41,398 nucleotides of DNA, taken from assembly GCA_947627805.1 (NCBI GenBank), contig CANQXB010000003.1, positions 1 to 41,398 of the forward strand, in the 5' to 3' direction. Numbering within the stretch: position 1 is the stretch's first letter; the number at the start of each line of letters is the position of its first letter. The notes beneath the pieces are model-generated. The model was given only the letters and a program-made list of their open reading frames with translations. It was not told where the DNA came from and searched no databases. This DNA comes from an uncultured Bacilli bacterium (GTDB lineage Bacteria > Bacillota_I > Bacilli_A > RF39 > UBA660). The position numbers and the translations under genes are program-made. This document shows, in pieces, positions 1 through 9,953 of the stretch.

Positions 1-615
1 AATATTGATACTTTAAAAATGATTGAACTTATAAGAGGTTGCTTAAATGAATTTGGGGGTATTGATAAAAATGGTCTCAGAATTTTAGCGCGTAAAGATT
101 ATCAATTTAAAGCCGGAGCCTTGCCAACTTTAGTTTACAGGACTCAACCAGATTATCTAAAAAATCCTCTTGGTGATAATTCTAAAAGAGGAAGAATAAT
201 TGCTGTTTTTGAAAATACTTCTCCTTACGATTTTTTAAGACATAAATATCATAATGTTAAACCAACAGGAAGAGATTTAAAACTACTTGAACATTTAATC
301 ATTGATTTGGAACTACCTCCCGCCGTAGTTAATGTCTTAATCGATTATGTTTTAAGAAAAAATAATAATAAACTTACCGCAGCTTATGTGGAAACAATCG
401 CTTCGCAATGGAAAAGGGCTAATTTGAAAACCGCTAAAGAGGCCATGGAGTTTGCGGAAAAAGAACACCAAAGAAGTTTAAAGAAAGCTACATCAAGTAC
501 TAAAAATACCGAAGTTATGAAAACCCCAATTTGGTTTAATCAAAAAATTGAAGATGAAAGTTTGAGTACGGAAGAAGAAGCTGAATTAAAAGATTTATTG
601 AAGGAGTTTAATTAA
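1..615 (+). CDS. dnaB: Replication initiation and membrane attachment protein (DnaB/DnaD-type C-terminal domain), 5'-truncated by window edge
   Basis: Frame is open upstream of the listed ATG at 19 to the window start (N-I-D-T-L-K-M..). Motif 'LRKNNNKLTAAYVETIASQWKRANLKTAKEAMEFAEKE' is DnaB_2/DnaD-like; followed directly by dnaI. Confidence 0.8.
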   Translation, partial: NIDTLKMIELIRGCLNEFGGIDKNGLRILARKDYQFKAGALPTLVYRTQPDYLKNPLGDNSKRGRIIAVFENTSPYDFLRHKYHNVKPTGRDLKLLEHLIIDLELPPAVVNVLIDYVLRKNNNKLTAAYVETIASQWKRANLKTAKEAMEFAEKEHQRSLKKATSSTKNTEVMKTPIWFNQKIEDESLSTEEEAELKDLLKEFN

Positions 616-616
616 G

Positions 617-1504
617 ATGGAACTAAAGATTGATAAAAAAACTGTAACAAAAGCTCAAGAAAAAGAATATTTAAAGGCGATGCAAAATGAAGAGTTTAAG
701 GGTCTAGTTAAAAAAATAAAAATTAAAGAAGTTGATGTTCAAAAAAATGTTATGAAATTAAATGATTCTTTAGAGGAATTAAATAATTGTAAAAAATGTT
801 CTAGTCTTTATGAATGTCAAAATAAAGTTAAAGGCTATGTCTATTTTCCCATAGTTTCCGAAAGCAATTTAGCCTTTTCTTATATTCCTTGTAAATATGA
901 AAAGAAAGCCCAAAAGGATAGGAATAATAAAAATACTAGCGAAAAATTAATTGCTAGTGCTCATCTAAAAGATATTAAAATTACTAAAAATAGAACGGAA
1001 GTAATTAAATGGATTAAAAATTTTTATGATAATTATAATCCTAATGGTTTTAATAAAGGGCTTTATTTACATGGTAATTTTGGAACGGGTAAAACTTATT
1101 TAATCGCCGCTTTGTTAAACGAAATTAAAACTAAATATAAAGTTAGAGTAGAAATTGTCTATGTGCCTGAATTACTTCGCAAATTAAAAGAAAATTTAAA
1201 TAGTGTGGGTGATAGATTATATGAACTTGAAAATGTTGATATCTTACTTTTAGATGATATTGGCGCAGAAAAAGTAACCGAATGGGGTCGTGATGAAATA
1301 ATCGGCACTATTTTGCAAACGAGAATGAATAATGGAATGACAACTTTCTTTACATCTAATTTAAATATAGAAGAACTTACTCACACTATGAGTATTACAA
1401 AAGAAAAAGAAGATGCGGTTAAAGCTAAACGTATAATTGAAAGAATAAAATATTTAACGCAAGATATTGAACTTTTAGGAAATAATTATCGAGAAGAAAA
1501 ATAA
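617..1504 (+). CDS. dnaI: Primosomal protein DnaI (AAA+ helicase loader)
   Basis: Walker A 'GNFGTGKTYL', Walker B 'DILLLDDIGAE', N-terminal Cys cluster 'CKKCSSLYECQNK'; adjacent to dnaB. Confidence 0.9.
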   Translation: MELKIDKKTVTKAQEKEYLKAMQNEEFKGLVKKIKIKEVDVQKNVMKLNDSLEELNNCKKCSSLYECQNKVKGYVYFPIVSESNLAFSYIPCKYEKKAQKDRNNKNTSEKLIASAHLKDIKITKNRTEVIKWIKNFYDNYNPNGFNKGLYLHGNFGTGKTYLIAALLNEIKTKYKVRVEIVYVPELLRKLKENLNSVGDRLYELENVDILLLDDIGAEKVTEWGRDEIIGTILQTRMNNGMTTFFTSNLNIEELTHTMSITKEKEDAVKAKRIIERIKYLTQDIELLGNNYREEK

Positions 1505-1533
1505 AATGATGGGAATTGACCCATCATTTTTTT
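1504..1533 (+). terminator. Rho-independent terminator after dnaI
   Basis: AAATGATGGG-AATTGA-CCCATCATTT, perfect 10-bp stem with 6-nt loop, followed by T-run. Confidence 0.85.
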
Positions 1534-1641
1534 GAAGTGGATTTAATAAGTTTAATAATAAAAAAATAAAAAAAGGGTAGAATAAATTGAAGGTAGGTTT
1601 TGTCACTACGAAAGGATAAAAATTATGTATAAATCCACTTC
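1534..1641. repeat. Long-range inverted repeat, 12-bp perfect arms closing a ~108-nt element
   Basis: GAAGTGGATTTA (1534-1545) and TAAATCCACTTC (1630-1641). Confidence 0.6.
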
Positions 1642-1748
1642 GAGGATGTATTATAGCAGAAAGAATATGCAAAAATTGTCAAATTTAGTCGAAGATGTTA
1701 AATTTTTTTATTTTTTTCAAAATTTATAAACAAAAGTTCGATTTTATA

Positions 1749-1777
1749 TTGACATTCCGAAAAATCTAAGGTAAAAT
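1749..1777 (+). promoter_or_regulatory. Sigma-A-type promoter of recA
   Basis: TTGACA (1749-1754), 17-nt spacer, TAAAAT (1772-1777). Confidence 0.75.
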
Positions 1778-1806
1778 TTAATTATCAGAGAGTGTGAAGG
1801 AGAAAT

Positions 1807-2841
1807 ATGAAAGCAAAAGAAAAAGATACAAAAAATACAGATAAAGCTTTAGAGCAAGTTTTAAAAGATATTGAAAAACAATTTGGGGCTGGAGCTATTA
1901 TGAAATTAGGAGGCGATGAACATATTAAAATTGATGTTACATCAACGGGTTCCATTGCCTTAGATATTGCTTTAGGTGTTGGTGGTTTTCCTAAAGGGAG
2001 AATAATTGAAATATATGGCCCCGAGTCATCTGGTAAAACAACGATTGCTTTACAAGCCATTGCCGAAGCTCAAAAAGCGGGAGGAAGAGCGGCTTTTATT
2101 GATGCGGAACATGCCCTTGACCCTGTTTATGCTAAAGCTTTAGGAGTTGATATTAATGAACTTTTATTAAGTCAACCTGACACTGGGGAACAAGCCTTAG
2201 AAATTTGTGATGCTTTAGTTAAAAGTGAAGCTATTGATATAGTCGTTATAGATTCTGTGGCGGCTTTAGTTCCTCAAGCCGAAATTGATGGGGAAATGGG
2301 CGATAGCCATGTGGGTCTTCAAGCAAGACTTATGTCTCAAGCTCTAAGAAAGTTATCGGGAACTTTAAATAAAACCAATACAACCGCAATATTTATTAAC
2401 CAATTAAGAGAGAAAGTCGGTGTTTTATTTGGAAATCCAGAAACTACTCCGGGAGGTAGAGCTTTAAAATTCTATGCGACAGTAAGATTAGATATCAGAA
2501 GAGGCGAGCAAATTAAACAAGGAGACCAAGTAGTAGGAAACAGGACTAATATTAAAGTAGTTAAAAATAAAGTGGCTCCACCATTTAAAACAGCGGGAGT
2601 AGACATTATGTATGGTGAAGGAATTAGTCATGAAGGAGAACTTGTAGACATTGGTAGTGAAATTGGTATAATAGAAAAAAGTGGAGCATGGTATGCTTAT
2701 AAAGAAGAAAAAATTGGTCAAGGAAAAGAAAATGTTAAAATGTTTTTACGAGAAAATCCTGATATAGCTAAAGAAATTGAAGACAAAATTTATGAACATT
2801 ATGGTTTTACAAAACCCGAAGAAAAAGAAGATGAAGATTAA
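1807..2841 (+). CDS. recA: Recombinase RecA
   Basis: '[45 protein letters not shown]', '[37 protein letters not shown]'; no intein. Confidence 0.99.
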   Translation: MKAKEKDTKNTDKALEQVLKDIEKQFGAGAIMKLGGDEHIKIDVTSTGSIALDIALGVGGFPKGRIIEIYGPESSGKTTIALQAIAEAQKAGGRAAFIDAEHALDPVYAKALGVDINELLLSQPDTGEQALEICDALVKSEAIDIVVIDSVAALVPQAEIDGEMGDSHVGLQARLMSQALRKLSGTLNKTNTTAIFINQLREKVGVLFGNPETTPGGRALKFYATVRLDIRRGEQIKQGDQVVGNRTNIKVVKNKVAPPFKTAGVDIMYGEGISHEGELVDIGSEIGIIEKSGAWYAYKEEKIGQGKENVKMFLRENPDIAKEIEDKIYEHYGFTKPEEKEDED

Positions 2842-2852
2842 ATCTTCTTTTT
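2833..2852 (+). terminator. Candidate terminator overlapping recA stop
   Basis: GAAGAT-(TAA region)-ATCTTC followed by TTTTT. Confidence 0.5.
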
Positions 2853-2912
2853 AAAAAAATTTTTAAAATACTTTTGTTTGTATTATTAGTTGAAAAGGGA
2901 GGTTTGGAAAAA

Positions 2913-3770
2913 ATGAAACAAGATAAAATGTATTTAATAAACAAATTATTTAATAATGAGACAATTAGAACCATATGGGATAAAGAACAAGAAAAGTATT
3001 ATGTAAGTATTATAGATTTAGTTGGTGTTTTATCTGAAAGTGAAAGGCCAAGAAAATATTGGAGTGATTTAAAAAGTAAATTAAAACAAGAGGGAAATGA
3101 AGTGTCCGAAAAAATCGGACAGTTGAAATTAAAATCAAAAGATGGCAAATATCGTCTAACTGATGTTTGTGATATTGAGGAAATGTTTAGAATAATTGAG
3201 TCGATTCCTAGCAAAAATGCTGAGCCAATAAAGGAATGGTTAGCTAAACTTGGTCGCGAAAGAATTGATGAAGTATTTAATCCATCACTTGCCGCTCAAA
3301 GAGCAATAGATTTATATAGAGTAAAAGGCTATGATGAAAAATGGATTTCTAAAAGAATTCAAAGTATTCAAGATAGAAAAGAACTTACGGATGTTTGGAA
3401 AGAAAATGGCATAAATGAAGATAAAGAATATGCTATTCTAACTAATGAAATATATAAAGAATGGTCTGGTATGACAGCAAAAGAATATAAAGAATTTAAG
3501 GGACTTAGAAAAGAATCTTTAAGAGATAATATGGACAGTCTAGAAGTATCTTTAGCCGATATAAGTGAAGAAGTAACTAAAAGATTGGCTATGAAAGAAC
3601 GTCCTCAAGGGTTACAAGAAAATATTAAAGTAGCCCGCAAGGGAGGAAAAGTTGCTAAAAATACAAGAAATGAAATTGAAAATTTACTTGGAGAACCAGT
3701 GGTTACTAGTCAAAATAAACTAAATTATCATTATGTTACAAAACCCAAAGAAATAGAAAATAAAGGTTAA
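2913..3770 (+). CDS. BRO-N / DNA-damage-inducible protein D (DinD)-like protein
   Basis: ORF 2874-3770; likely start ATG 2913 after AAAGGGAGG. BRO-N-like N-terminus ('YVSIIDLVGVLSESERPRKYWSDLKSKL'); C-terminal half ('KEFKGLRKESLRDNMDSLEVSLADISEEVTKRLA ... GGKVAKNTRNEIENLLGEPVV') matches my recollection of the E. coli DinD pattern. Confidence 0.7.
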   Translation: MKQDKMYLINKLFNNETIRTIWDKEQEKYYVSIIDLVGVLSESERPRKYWSDLKSKLKQEGNEVSEKIGQLKLKSKDGKYRLTDVCDIEEMFRIIESIPSKNAEPIKEWLAKLGRERIDEVFNPSLAAQRAIDLYRVKGYDEKWISKRIQSIQDRKELTDVWKENGINEDKEYAILTNEIYKEWSGMTAKEYKEFKGLRKESLRDNMDSLEVSLADISEEVTKRLAMKERPQGLQENIKVARKGGKVAKNTRNEIENLLGEPVVTSQNKLNYHYVTKPKEIENKG

Positions 3771-3837
3771 AAATAAAATAAATTTAAATAATAACTATTT
3801 TATTAAACTTTTTACCTTGATAAAATACCCATTTAAG

Positions 3838-3866
3838 ATTATAATTAGATTATGGATAATTATAAT
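3838..3866. repeat. AT-only inverted repeat upstream of rny
   Basis: ATTATAATTA-gattatgga-TAATTATAAT, perfect 10-bp arms. Confidence 0.5.
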
Positions 3867-3923
3867 TATATTTATTATATTTTATAAATTTTCTGTAAAA
3901 AAAATTAGAAATGGAGTGAGAGA

Positions 3924-5477
3924 ATGGATAATATAGCCGTTATCATCTTATTTCTATTTCTTGGAATTTTTATTGGAGCCTTATTAGTTTTTTTAGTTAA
4001 TCATTTCAAAGGGGTAAGTGCCGAAAGAAATGCTAATAAATTACTAGAAGATGCTAAAAAAGAGGCTGATAAACATAAGAGAGATTCTCTTTTAGAATTA
4101 AAAGAAGAATCATATAAATTAAAACAACAAACTAATGAAGAAATTAAAGAAAGAAAAAAGGAACTTAAAGAAAGTGAAGACCGCCTTATCAGTAGAGAAA
4201 ACAACTTAGATAAAAGAGAAGAAATGTTACAAAAGAAAGATATGGCTTTAGAAGAAAAAGAAAATAATTTGTTAGTTAGAGGACAAAGTTTACAAGAAAA
4301 AGAAGATAAGATGGACAAAATCCTAAAAGAAGAAGTACAAGAACTAGAAAAGATTTCTGGTTTAAGTAAGGAAAAAGCCCATGATTTAATTATGGCTAGA
4401 GTTGAATCAGATATGGCTTTAGAAATCTCTGAGTATATTAGAGATGAAGAAGAAAAAGCAAAAGTTACTGCTAATGACAAAGCAAAACAACTTATTGTTA
4501 ATAGCATGGAACGTTATGCTGATGATGTAGTAGGAGTACAAACTGTTTCTACTATTGATTTACCAAATGATGAAATGAAAGGAAGACTAATTGGAAGAGA
4601 AGGAAGAAATATAAGAACCTTTGAATCTGTAACTGGTGTTGATTTAATAATTGATGATACTCCAGAAGCGATTGTTATTTCTTCATTTGACCCTTTAAGA
4701 AGAGAGATTGCGAAACAAACAATTGAAACTTTAATTAAAGATGGTCGAATTCATCCAAGTAGAATTGAAGAAGTCTATGATAAGACTTGCAAAGATATTA
4801 ATAACAAGATTACGGAACTTGGTAATAAAGCAATTACGGATTTAGGTATTGCTAAAATGGATGTGGAACTAATTAATTTAGTTGGTAAACTTAATTTTAG
4901 AACTAGTTATGGTCAAAATGCTTTACAACATTCTATTGAAGTTGCTAACCTTTGTGGTTTAATGGCTTCCGAACTTGGAGAAAATATTACTCTTGCTAAA
5001 AGAGCTGGTTTACTTCATGATATAGGTAAAGCTATTGATTTTGAAGTTGAAGGAAGCCATGTGGAAATTGGTGAACAAATTGCTAAGAAATATCATGAAA
5101 ATGAAGTGGTAATTGATGCCATTACTTCCCATCATGGTGATAAAGACCCTAAATCAATTATTGCAGTTTTAGTTAGTGTTGCAGATACCTTATCTGCCGC
5201 TCGTCCTGGAGCACGAAATGATTCAGTGGAAAATTACATTAAACGTTTAGAGCAATTAGAGGAAATTGGTAACTCATTTGAAGGTGTTGAAAAAGCCTAT
5301 GCAATGCAAGCCGGAAGAGAAATCAGAGTTATGGTTAAGCCTGGAGAAATTGATGATACAAACAGTTATCGAATAGCGCGCGAAATGAAAGATAAAATTG
5401 AAGCGGAAATGCAATATCCAGGAACTATTAAAGTTACTGTAATAAGAGAAACAAGAGCACAAGAAGAGGCTAAATAA
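3924..5477 (+). CDS. rny: Ribonuclease Y
   Basis: N-terminal TM helix, long coiled coil, KH motif 'GRLIGREGRNIRTFESVTGVDLIIDDTPE', HD domain 'LLHDIGKAIDFEVEGSHVEIG'. Confidence 0.97.
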   Translation: MDNIAVIILFLFLGIFIGALLVFLVNHFKGVSAERNANKLLEDAKKEADKHKRDSLLELKEESYKLKQQTNEEIKERKKELKESEDRLISRENNLDKREEMLQKKDMALEEKENNLLVRGQSLQEKEDKMDKILKEEVQELEKISGLSKEKAHDLIMARVESDMALEISEYIRDEEEKAKVTANDKAKQLIVNSMERYADDVVGVQTVSTIDLPNDEMKGRLIGREGRNIRTFESVTGVDLIIDDTPEAIVISSFDPLRREIAKQTIETLIKDGRIHPSRIEEVYDKTCKDINNKITELGNKAITDLGIAKMDVELINLVGKLNFRTSYGQNALQHSIEVANLCGLMASELGENITLAKRAGLLHDIGKAIDFEVEGSHVEIGEQIAKKYHENEVVIDAITSHHGDKDPKSIIAVLVSVADTLSAARPGARNDSVENYIKRLEQLEEIGNSFEGVEKAYAMQAGREIRVMVKPGEIDDTNSYRIAREMKDKIEAEMQYPGTIKVTVIRETRAQEEAK

Positions 5478-5490
5478 AGCTTCTTTTTTT
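5461..5490 (+). terminator. Candidate terminator after rny
   Basis: AAGAAG...CTTCTT followed by TTTTT, overlapping the stop codon. Confidence 0.5.
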
Positions 5491-5499
5491 ATAATAAAA

Positions 5500-5516
5500 A
5501 AACCCTTAAAGGGTTT
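5500..5516. terminator. Hairpin between convergent rny and rnj genes
   Basis: AAACCC-TTAAA-GGGTTT. Confidence 0.6.
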
Positions 5517-7191
5517 AATCTTCTTTTTTGTTTACTTCCATAATAACAGGAAGGATTATGGGTCTTCTTCCAGTTAGTTCATTAATATATGGTAATAGTT
5601 CTAAAATAATTTGATTTTTTAAATCGGTATAATTATATAAAGATGTCTTTAAGAAATTATTAACAATTTCACTTATTTTATGTTCAATTTTAGTCATTAA
5701 TTCTTGATTTTCATTTACTAAAACGAATCCTCTGGCGGTAACATTAGGCTTAATTAAAAGTTTTCTTGTCAAAGTATTAATATTTAAGATAGTTATTAAA
5801 ATACCATCTTGACTCATTAATTTCCGGTCTTTAATAACCACACTTCCGACATCACCAACTCTAGAACCATCGACATAAACATCACCAGATGGAACTGTGC
5901 CACCTCTTGTAACAACTCCATTATTTAAAAGTAAAACATCACCATTACTACAAATGAAAGTATTTTCTTCTGGAATATCACACATTTTAGCAATATTAGC
6001 ATGTTGTTTTAACATTCTAAATTCGCCATGCATAGGCATAAAATATTTAGGTTTAATAATCCTTAGCATCCATTTTAATTCTTCTAATTTAGCATGTCCA
6101 GAAGTATGAATATCACTGAATTCTGAATTAGTAAATACTTTAACACCTTTTAAATATATTTTATTAATTATACGATTGATGCTTTCGGCATTACCAGGAA
6201 TAGGACTAGATGAGAAAATAACTAAATCATCAGGTAGGAGGGAAATTTGTTTATGAGTTCCATTAGCGATTCTTGATAAGGCCGCGAGTGGTTCACCTTG
6301 ACTTCCCGTACATAAAATACAAATTTCATTCCGTTTTAAACTTTTGGCCCCATTATTATCGATAAATATTGATTTATCTGAAATTAAATGGTTGTTTAAA
6401 GCTAGTTCAATAGAAGTTTCCATACTTCTTCCGAAAACAATTATTTTTCGATTATATTTTTTACAAGTTTCAACTATATGCTTAACTCGATAGATGTTGG
6501 AAGCAAAGGTTGCAATAATAACTCTTCCGACATGACGACCAATAATATCATTTAAAGTTTCATCAACAACCGATTCACTATTAGAAAAACCAGTGGAAAG
6601 AGCATTAGTGGAATCACTAAGTAAAAGAGTTACACCTTTTTTACCAAGTTCAGCCATTTTATGAATATCGGCCATTGGACCAATTGGAGTTAAGTCAAAT
6701 TTAAAATCGCCAGTTTCAAAGATAACTCCATTCGGAGTATGAACAACAATGGCAAAACTATCAGGAATAGAGTGAGTTGTATTAACAAACTCTATTTCAA
6801 AATGTTTAAATTTAACTACTAAATCTTTATTAATTATTTCTAAATTAGAATAATTAATACCTCTTTCATCTAATTTTTTAACAATTAAATCATTAGCAAT
6901 TTTGGGAGCATAAATAACCGGTATTTTAACTTGATTTAGTAAAAATGGAATGCCTCCAATATGGTCTTCATGACCGTGAGTTATAAATAAAGCCTTAATT
7001 TTATTTTCATTTTGTTTTAAGTAAGTTATGTCTTGAATAACATAATCAACTCCCAGTAAGCCTACTTCTGGAAACATAACCCCGGCATCAATAATGATTA
7101 ATTCATCATCATGGGTTATAACATACATGTTTTTTCCGACTTCACCAAGACCGCCTAAACTAACGAGCGAAGTCGCAATATTTTCTTTCAT
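5515..7191 (-). CDS. rnj: Ribonuclease J (metallo-beta-lactamase/beta-CASP)
   Basis: 'THGHEDHIGGIPFLL', 'HTSGHAKLEELKWMLRIIKPKYFMPMHGEFRMLKQHA'. Confidence 0.96.
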   Translation of the reverse strand: MKENIATSLVSLGGLGEVGKNMYVITHDDELIIIDAGVMFPEVGLLGVDYVIQDITYLKQNENKIKALFITHGHEDHIGGIPFLLNQVKIPVIYAPKIANDLIVKKLDERGINYSNLEIINKDLVVKFKHFEIEFVNTTHSIPDSFAIVVHTPNGVIFETGDFKFDLTPIGPMADIHKMAELGKKGVTLLLSDSTNALSTGFSNSESVVDETLNDIIGRHVGRVIIATFASNIYRVKHIVETCKKYNRKIIVFGRSMETSIELALNNHLISDKSIFIDNNGAKSLKRNEICILCTGSQGEPLAALSRIANGTHKQISLLPDDLVIFSSSPIPGNAESINRIINKIYLKGVKVFTNSEFSDIHTSGHAKLEELKWMLRIIKPKYFMPMHGEFRMLKQHANIAKMCDIPEENTFICSNGDVLLLNNGVVTRGGTVPSGDVYVDGSRVGDVGSVVIKDRKLMSQDGILITILNINTLTRKLLIKPNVTARGFVLVNENQELMTKIEHKISEIVNNFLKTSLYNYTDLKNQIILELLPYINELTGRRPIILPVIMEVNKKED

Positions 7192-7328
7192 AATTTCCCT
7201 CTTTCTTAAAATAAAAAAGTTTTTTAACTGATATTAATTATATCTTAATTTCTGAAAAATGTCTACTATTTATGTAAAAAGAGTTTTAAATAATGTCAAA
7301 TTTTGATATGATTAAAGAGGTGATATTT

Positions 7329-8321
7329 ATGGGTTTATTTAATAAATTAAAAAACTTAGTAAGTAAAAAAGAAGAAGTTCAAGATAAAAAAGAACAAGAA
7401 GAAATAAAGAATTATGAGCAAGGATTAAAAAAGACGAGAGAAGAATTTGTTTCCAAATTAAATATTTTAGGAATTAAATATACTAAAGTATCGGAAGAAT
7501 ATTTTGAAGAATTAGAAAACATTTTAATTATGGCTGACATTGGGGTTAATACCGTCATGAAATTTATGGATAAATTAAGAGACCGCGTAAAACATGAAAA
7601 TATTAAAGATACTGCTTATTTAAAAGAAGTAATCGTGGATGAACTATTAGTAATATATGTGGAAGGTGAAAGTTTATCTGATAAAATTAAAATGAATGAA
7701 AATGGACCAACTGTTATTTTAATGGTGGGTGTAAATGGAGTGGGTAAAACCACCACGATTGCTAAACTGGCTCATAAATATGGAGAAGAAGGTAAAAAAG
7801 TTATGTTAATTGCTGGCGATACTTTTAGAGCGGGTGCCGTTAATCAATTAGAAATTTGGGCCAAAAGAACTAACTCTTTATTCTATGGTAAAGAGGGAAG
7901 TGATCCAGCAAGTGTTGTTTATGATGGTTTAGTGGAAGCTAAAGAAAAAAATGTTGATATTGTTTTAATTGATACGGCCGGAAGACTTCAAAATAAAGTT
8001 AATTTAATGAAAGAACTCGAAAAAATTAATAAAGTTATTAGTACCCATATTGAAGGGGCCCCTCAAGAAACATTACTCGTAATTGATGCGGCGACCGGTC
8101 AAAACGGCATTATGCAAGCTAAAGCTTTCAAGGAAATTACGAATATTACAGGAATCGTTTTAACGAAACTTGATGGAACTGCTAAAGGGGGAATCGTTTT
8201 AGCGATTAAAGAAGAAGTTAATTTACCAGTTAAATTTATTGGTTTAGGAGAAAAAATGACGGATTTAAAACCCTTTGATATTGAAAATTATATATATGGT
8301 TTATTTAAGGACATGGTTTAA
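7329..8321 (+). CDS. ftsY: Signal recognition particle receptor FtsY
   Basis: ORF from 7293; likely start ATG 7329 after AGAGGTGAT. 'VGVNGVGKTTTIAKLAHKY', 'GDTFRAGAVNQLE', 'DTAGRLQNKVNLM', 'TKLDGTAKGG'. Confidence 0.97.
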   Translation: MGLFNKLKNLVSKKEEVQDKKEQEEIKNYEQGLKKTREEFVSKLNILGIKYTKVSEEYFEELENILIMADIGVNTVMKFMDKLRDRVKHENIKDTAYLKEVIVDELLVIYVEGESLSDKIKMNENGPTVILMVGVNGVGKTTTIAKLAHKYGEEGKKVMLIAGDTFRAGAVNQLEIWAKRTNSLFYGKEGSDPASVVYDGLVEAKEKNVDIVLIDTAGRLQNKVNLMKELEKINKVISTHIEGAPQETLLVIDAATGQNGIMQAKAFKEITNITGIVLTKLDGTAKGGIVLAIKEEVNLPVKFIGLGEKMTDLKPFDIENYIYGLFKDMV

Positions 8322-8623
8322 TGGAAAAGTTTTTATATTATAATGCTTTATATTTAATATATAAAGATTTACTAAATGATAATAATAAAGAAGTATTTGA
8401 TAATTACTATGGTAATGATATGACCATGCAAGAAATTGCGGATTTAAAGCATATATCGAAATCGCGAGTAGGAGTTATCATTAAAAATGTGGAAAGAAAA
8501 TTAGATAAATACGAAAGTGTTTTAAAAATATATGCTAAGAATGAAAAGTTAAATAATTTATTAAAATTGGATGATATTAATAAGATGAAAAAAGGTATTG
8601 AAGAAATACTAAAAGGAGAATAA
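8321..8623 (+). CDS. ylxM: YlxM/p13-family HTH protein
   Basis: HTH-like 'MTMQEIADLKHISKSRVGVIIKNVERKLDKYE'; conserved position upstream of ffh; overlaps ftsY stop by 1 nt (TAATG). Confidence 0.85.
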   Translation: MEKFLYYNALYLIYKDLLNDNNKEVFDNYYGNDMTMQEIADLKHISKSRVGVIIKNVERKLDKYESVLKIYAKNEKLNNLLKLDDINKMKKGIEEILKGE

Positions 8624-8625
8624 TT

Positions 8626-9933
8626 ATGTTTGAATATATGGGAGATAGATTAAGTAAAGCCATTAAAAATATTCGAGGTTTAGGCAAAATAACCGAAGAT
8701 AATATTAATGATGCAATGAAAGAAATTAGACTTGCCTTACTGGAAGCTGATGTTAACTATATGGTTGTTAAAGAATTTGTGGCCTCAGTTAAAGAAAAAG
8801 CTTTAGGAATGGAAGTTGAAAAAAGTTTAAAACCAGATGAAGTATTCATTAAAATAGTGAAAGATGAATTAGTGTCTTTACTTGGGGGAGATTATGTTCC
8901 TTTAGATACTAAAGAAAATTTTGAAGTAATTATGTTATGTGGTCTTCAAGGTAGTGGAAAAACTACAACAGCGGGAAAACTAGCCAATCTTTTAAGAAAA
9001 AAATATAATCGGAAACCTCTTTTGATTGCGGGTGATATCTATCGTCCGGCAGCCATAAAACAATTAGAAGATATAGCGACTTCTTTAAATATACCGGTTT
9101 TTAAAGAAGATAAGAAAAATGTTTTAGAAATTGTCAATGATGGAATAAGTTATGCTAAAGATAATAATTTAGATTATGTAATTGTAGATACAGCGGGACG
9201 TTTACAAATTGATGAAAAATTAATGGAAGAACTTAAAGAAATAGCTTCCAATGTTAAATTAAATGAAATAATTTTAGTTATTGATGCCATGATGGGCCAA
9301 GATGCTATTAATGTTATTACGGGATTTAATGATGCCTTAAATTTAACAGGTTGTATTTTAACCAAAATGGATGGTGATACTAAAGGGGGAGTAGCTCTTT
9401 CCTTAAGACATCTTACAAATGTCCCAATTAAATTTGTTGGGGATTCTGAAAAAATGGATGGTTTAAGTGAATTTTATCCTGAAAGAATGGCCGAAAGAAT
9501 TTTAGATATGGGTGATATTCTATCGATTGCGGAAAAGGTCGAAGGAATTGTCTCTGAAGAAGAAGCTTTAGAACAAGCAAAAAAAATGAAAACGGGAAGT
9601 TTTGACTTAGAAGATTTCTTAACAACTTTTAAGCAAATAAGAAAGTTAGGCCCTTTAGAAAACATTATTAAAATGCTTCCTCAAGCAAGAAGTATGGGTT
9701 TAAATAATATTTCGGTAGACCCTAAAGATATGGCTCACATTGAAGCTATCATTTTATCTATGACTCCGTACGAAAGAAGACATCCGGAAGTTTTAAAAGC
9801 GACCCGTAAACAAAGAATTGCTAAAGGAAGTGGCCGAAGTGTTGAAGAAGTAAATCGCCTTTTAAAACAATTTGAAATGATGAAAAGTATGATGAAAAAT
9901 ATTAGTAATGGTAAAATGAAAATGCCATTTTAA
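8626..9933 (+). CDS. ffh: Signal recognition particle GTPase Ffh (SRP54)
   Basis: 'CGLQGSGKTTTAGKLANLL', 'DTAGRLQIDEKLM', Met-rich M domain 'MMKSMMKNISNGKMKMPF'. Confidence 0.98.
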   Translation: MFEYMGDRLSKAIKNIRGLGKITEDNINDAMKEIRLALLEADVNYMVVKEFVASVKEKALGMEVEKSLKPDEVFIKIVKDELVSLLGGDYVPLDTKENFEVIMLCGLQGSGKTTTAGKLANLLRKKYNRKPLLIAGDIYRPAAIKQLEDIATSLNIPVFKEDKKNVLEIVNDGISYAKDNNLDYVIVDTAGRLQIDEKLMEELKEIASNVKLNEIILVIDAMMGQDAINVITGFNDALNLTGCILTKMDGDTKGGVALSLRHLTNVPIKFVGDSEKMDGLSEFYPERMAERILDMGDILSIAEKVEGIVSEEEALEQAKKMKTGSFDLEDFLTTFKQIRKLGPLENIIKMLPQARSMGLNNISVDPKDMAHIEAIILSMTPYERRHPEVLKATRKQRIAKGSGRSVEEVNRLLKQFEMMKSMMKNISNGKMKMPF

Positions 9934-9953
9934 ATAAAGAAAGTAGTTAAAAA

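Noticed and set aside
1534-1641. RNase P RNA, tmRNA or SRP RNA
   Set aside because: Too short for RNase P/tmRNA and lacking the GGAA-type SRP motif; left as unidentified structure.
1475-1672. 65-aa minus-strand ORF
   Set aside because: Spans the dnaI terminator and the inverted repeat; no RBS or domain.
1785-2060. 91-aa minus-strand ORF
   Set aside because: Fully antisense to recA, no independent signals.
4001-4507. 168-aa minus-strand ORF
   Set aside because: Antisense to the rny coiled coil; Ser/Leu/Phe-rich composition is the mirror of Lys/Glu-rich coding.
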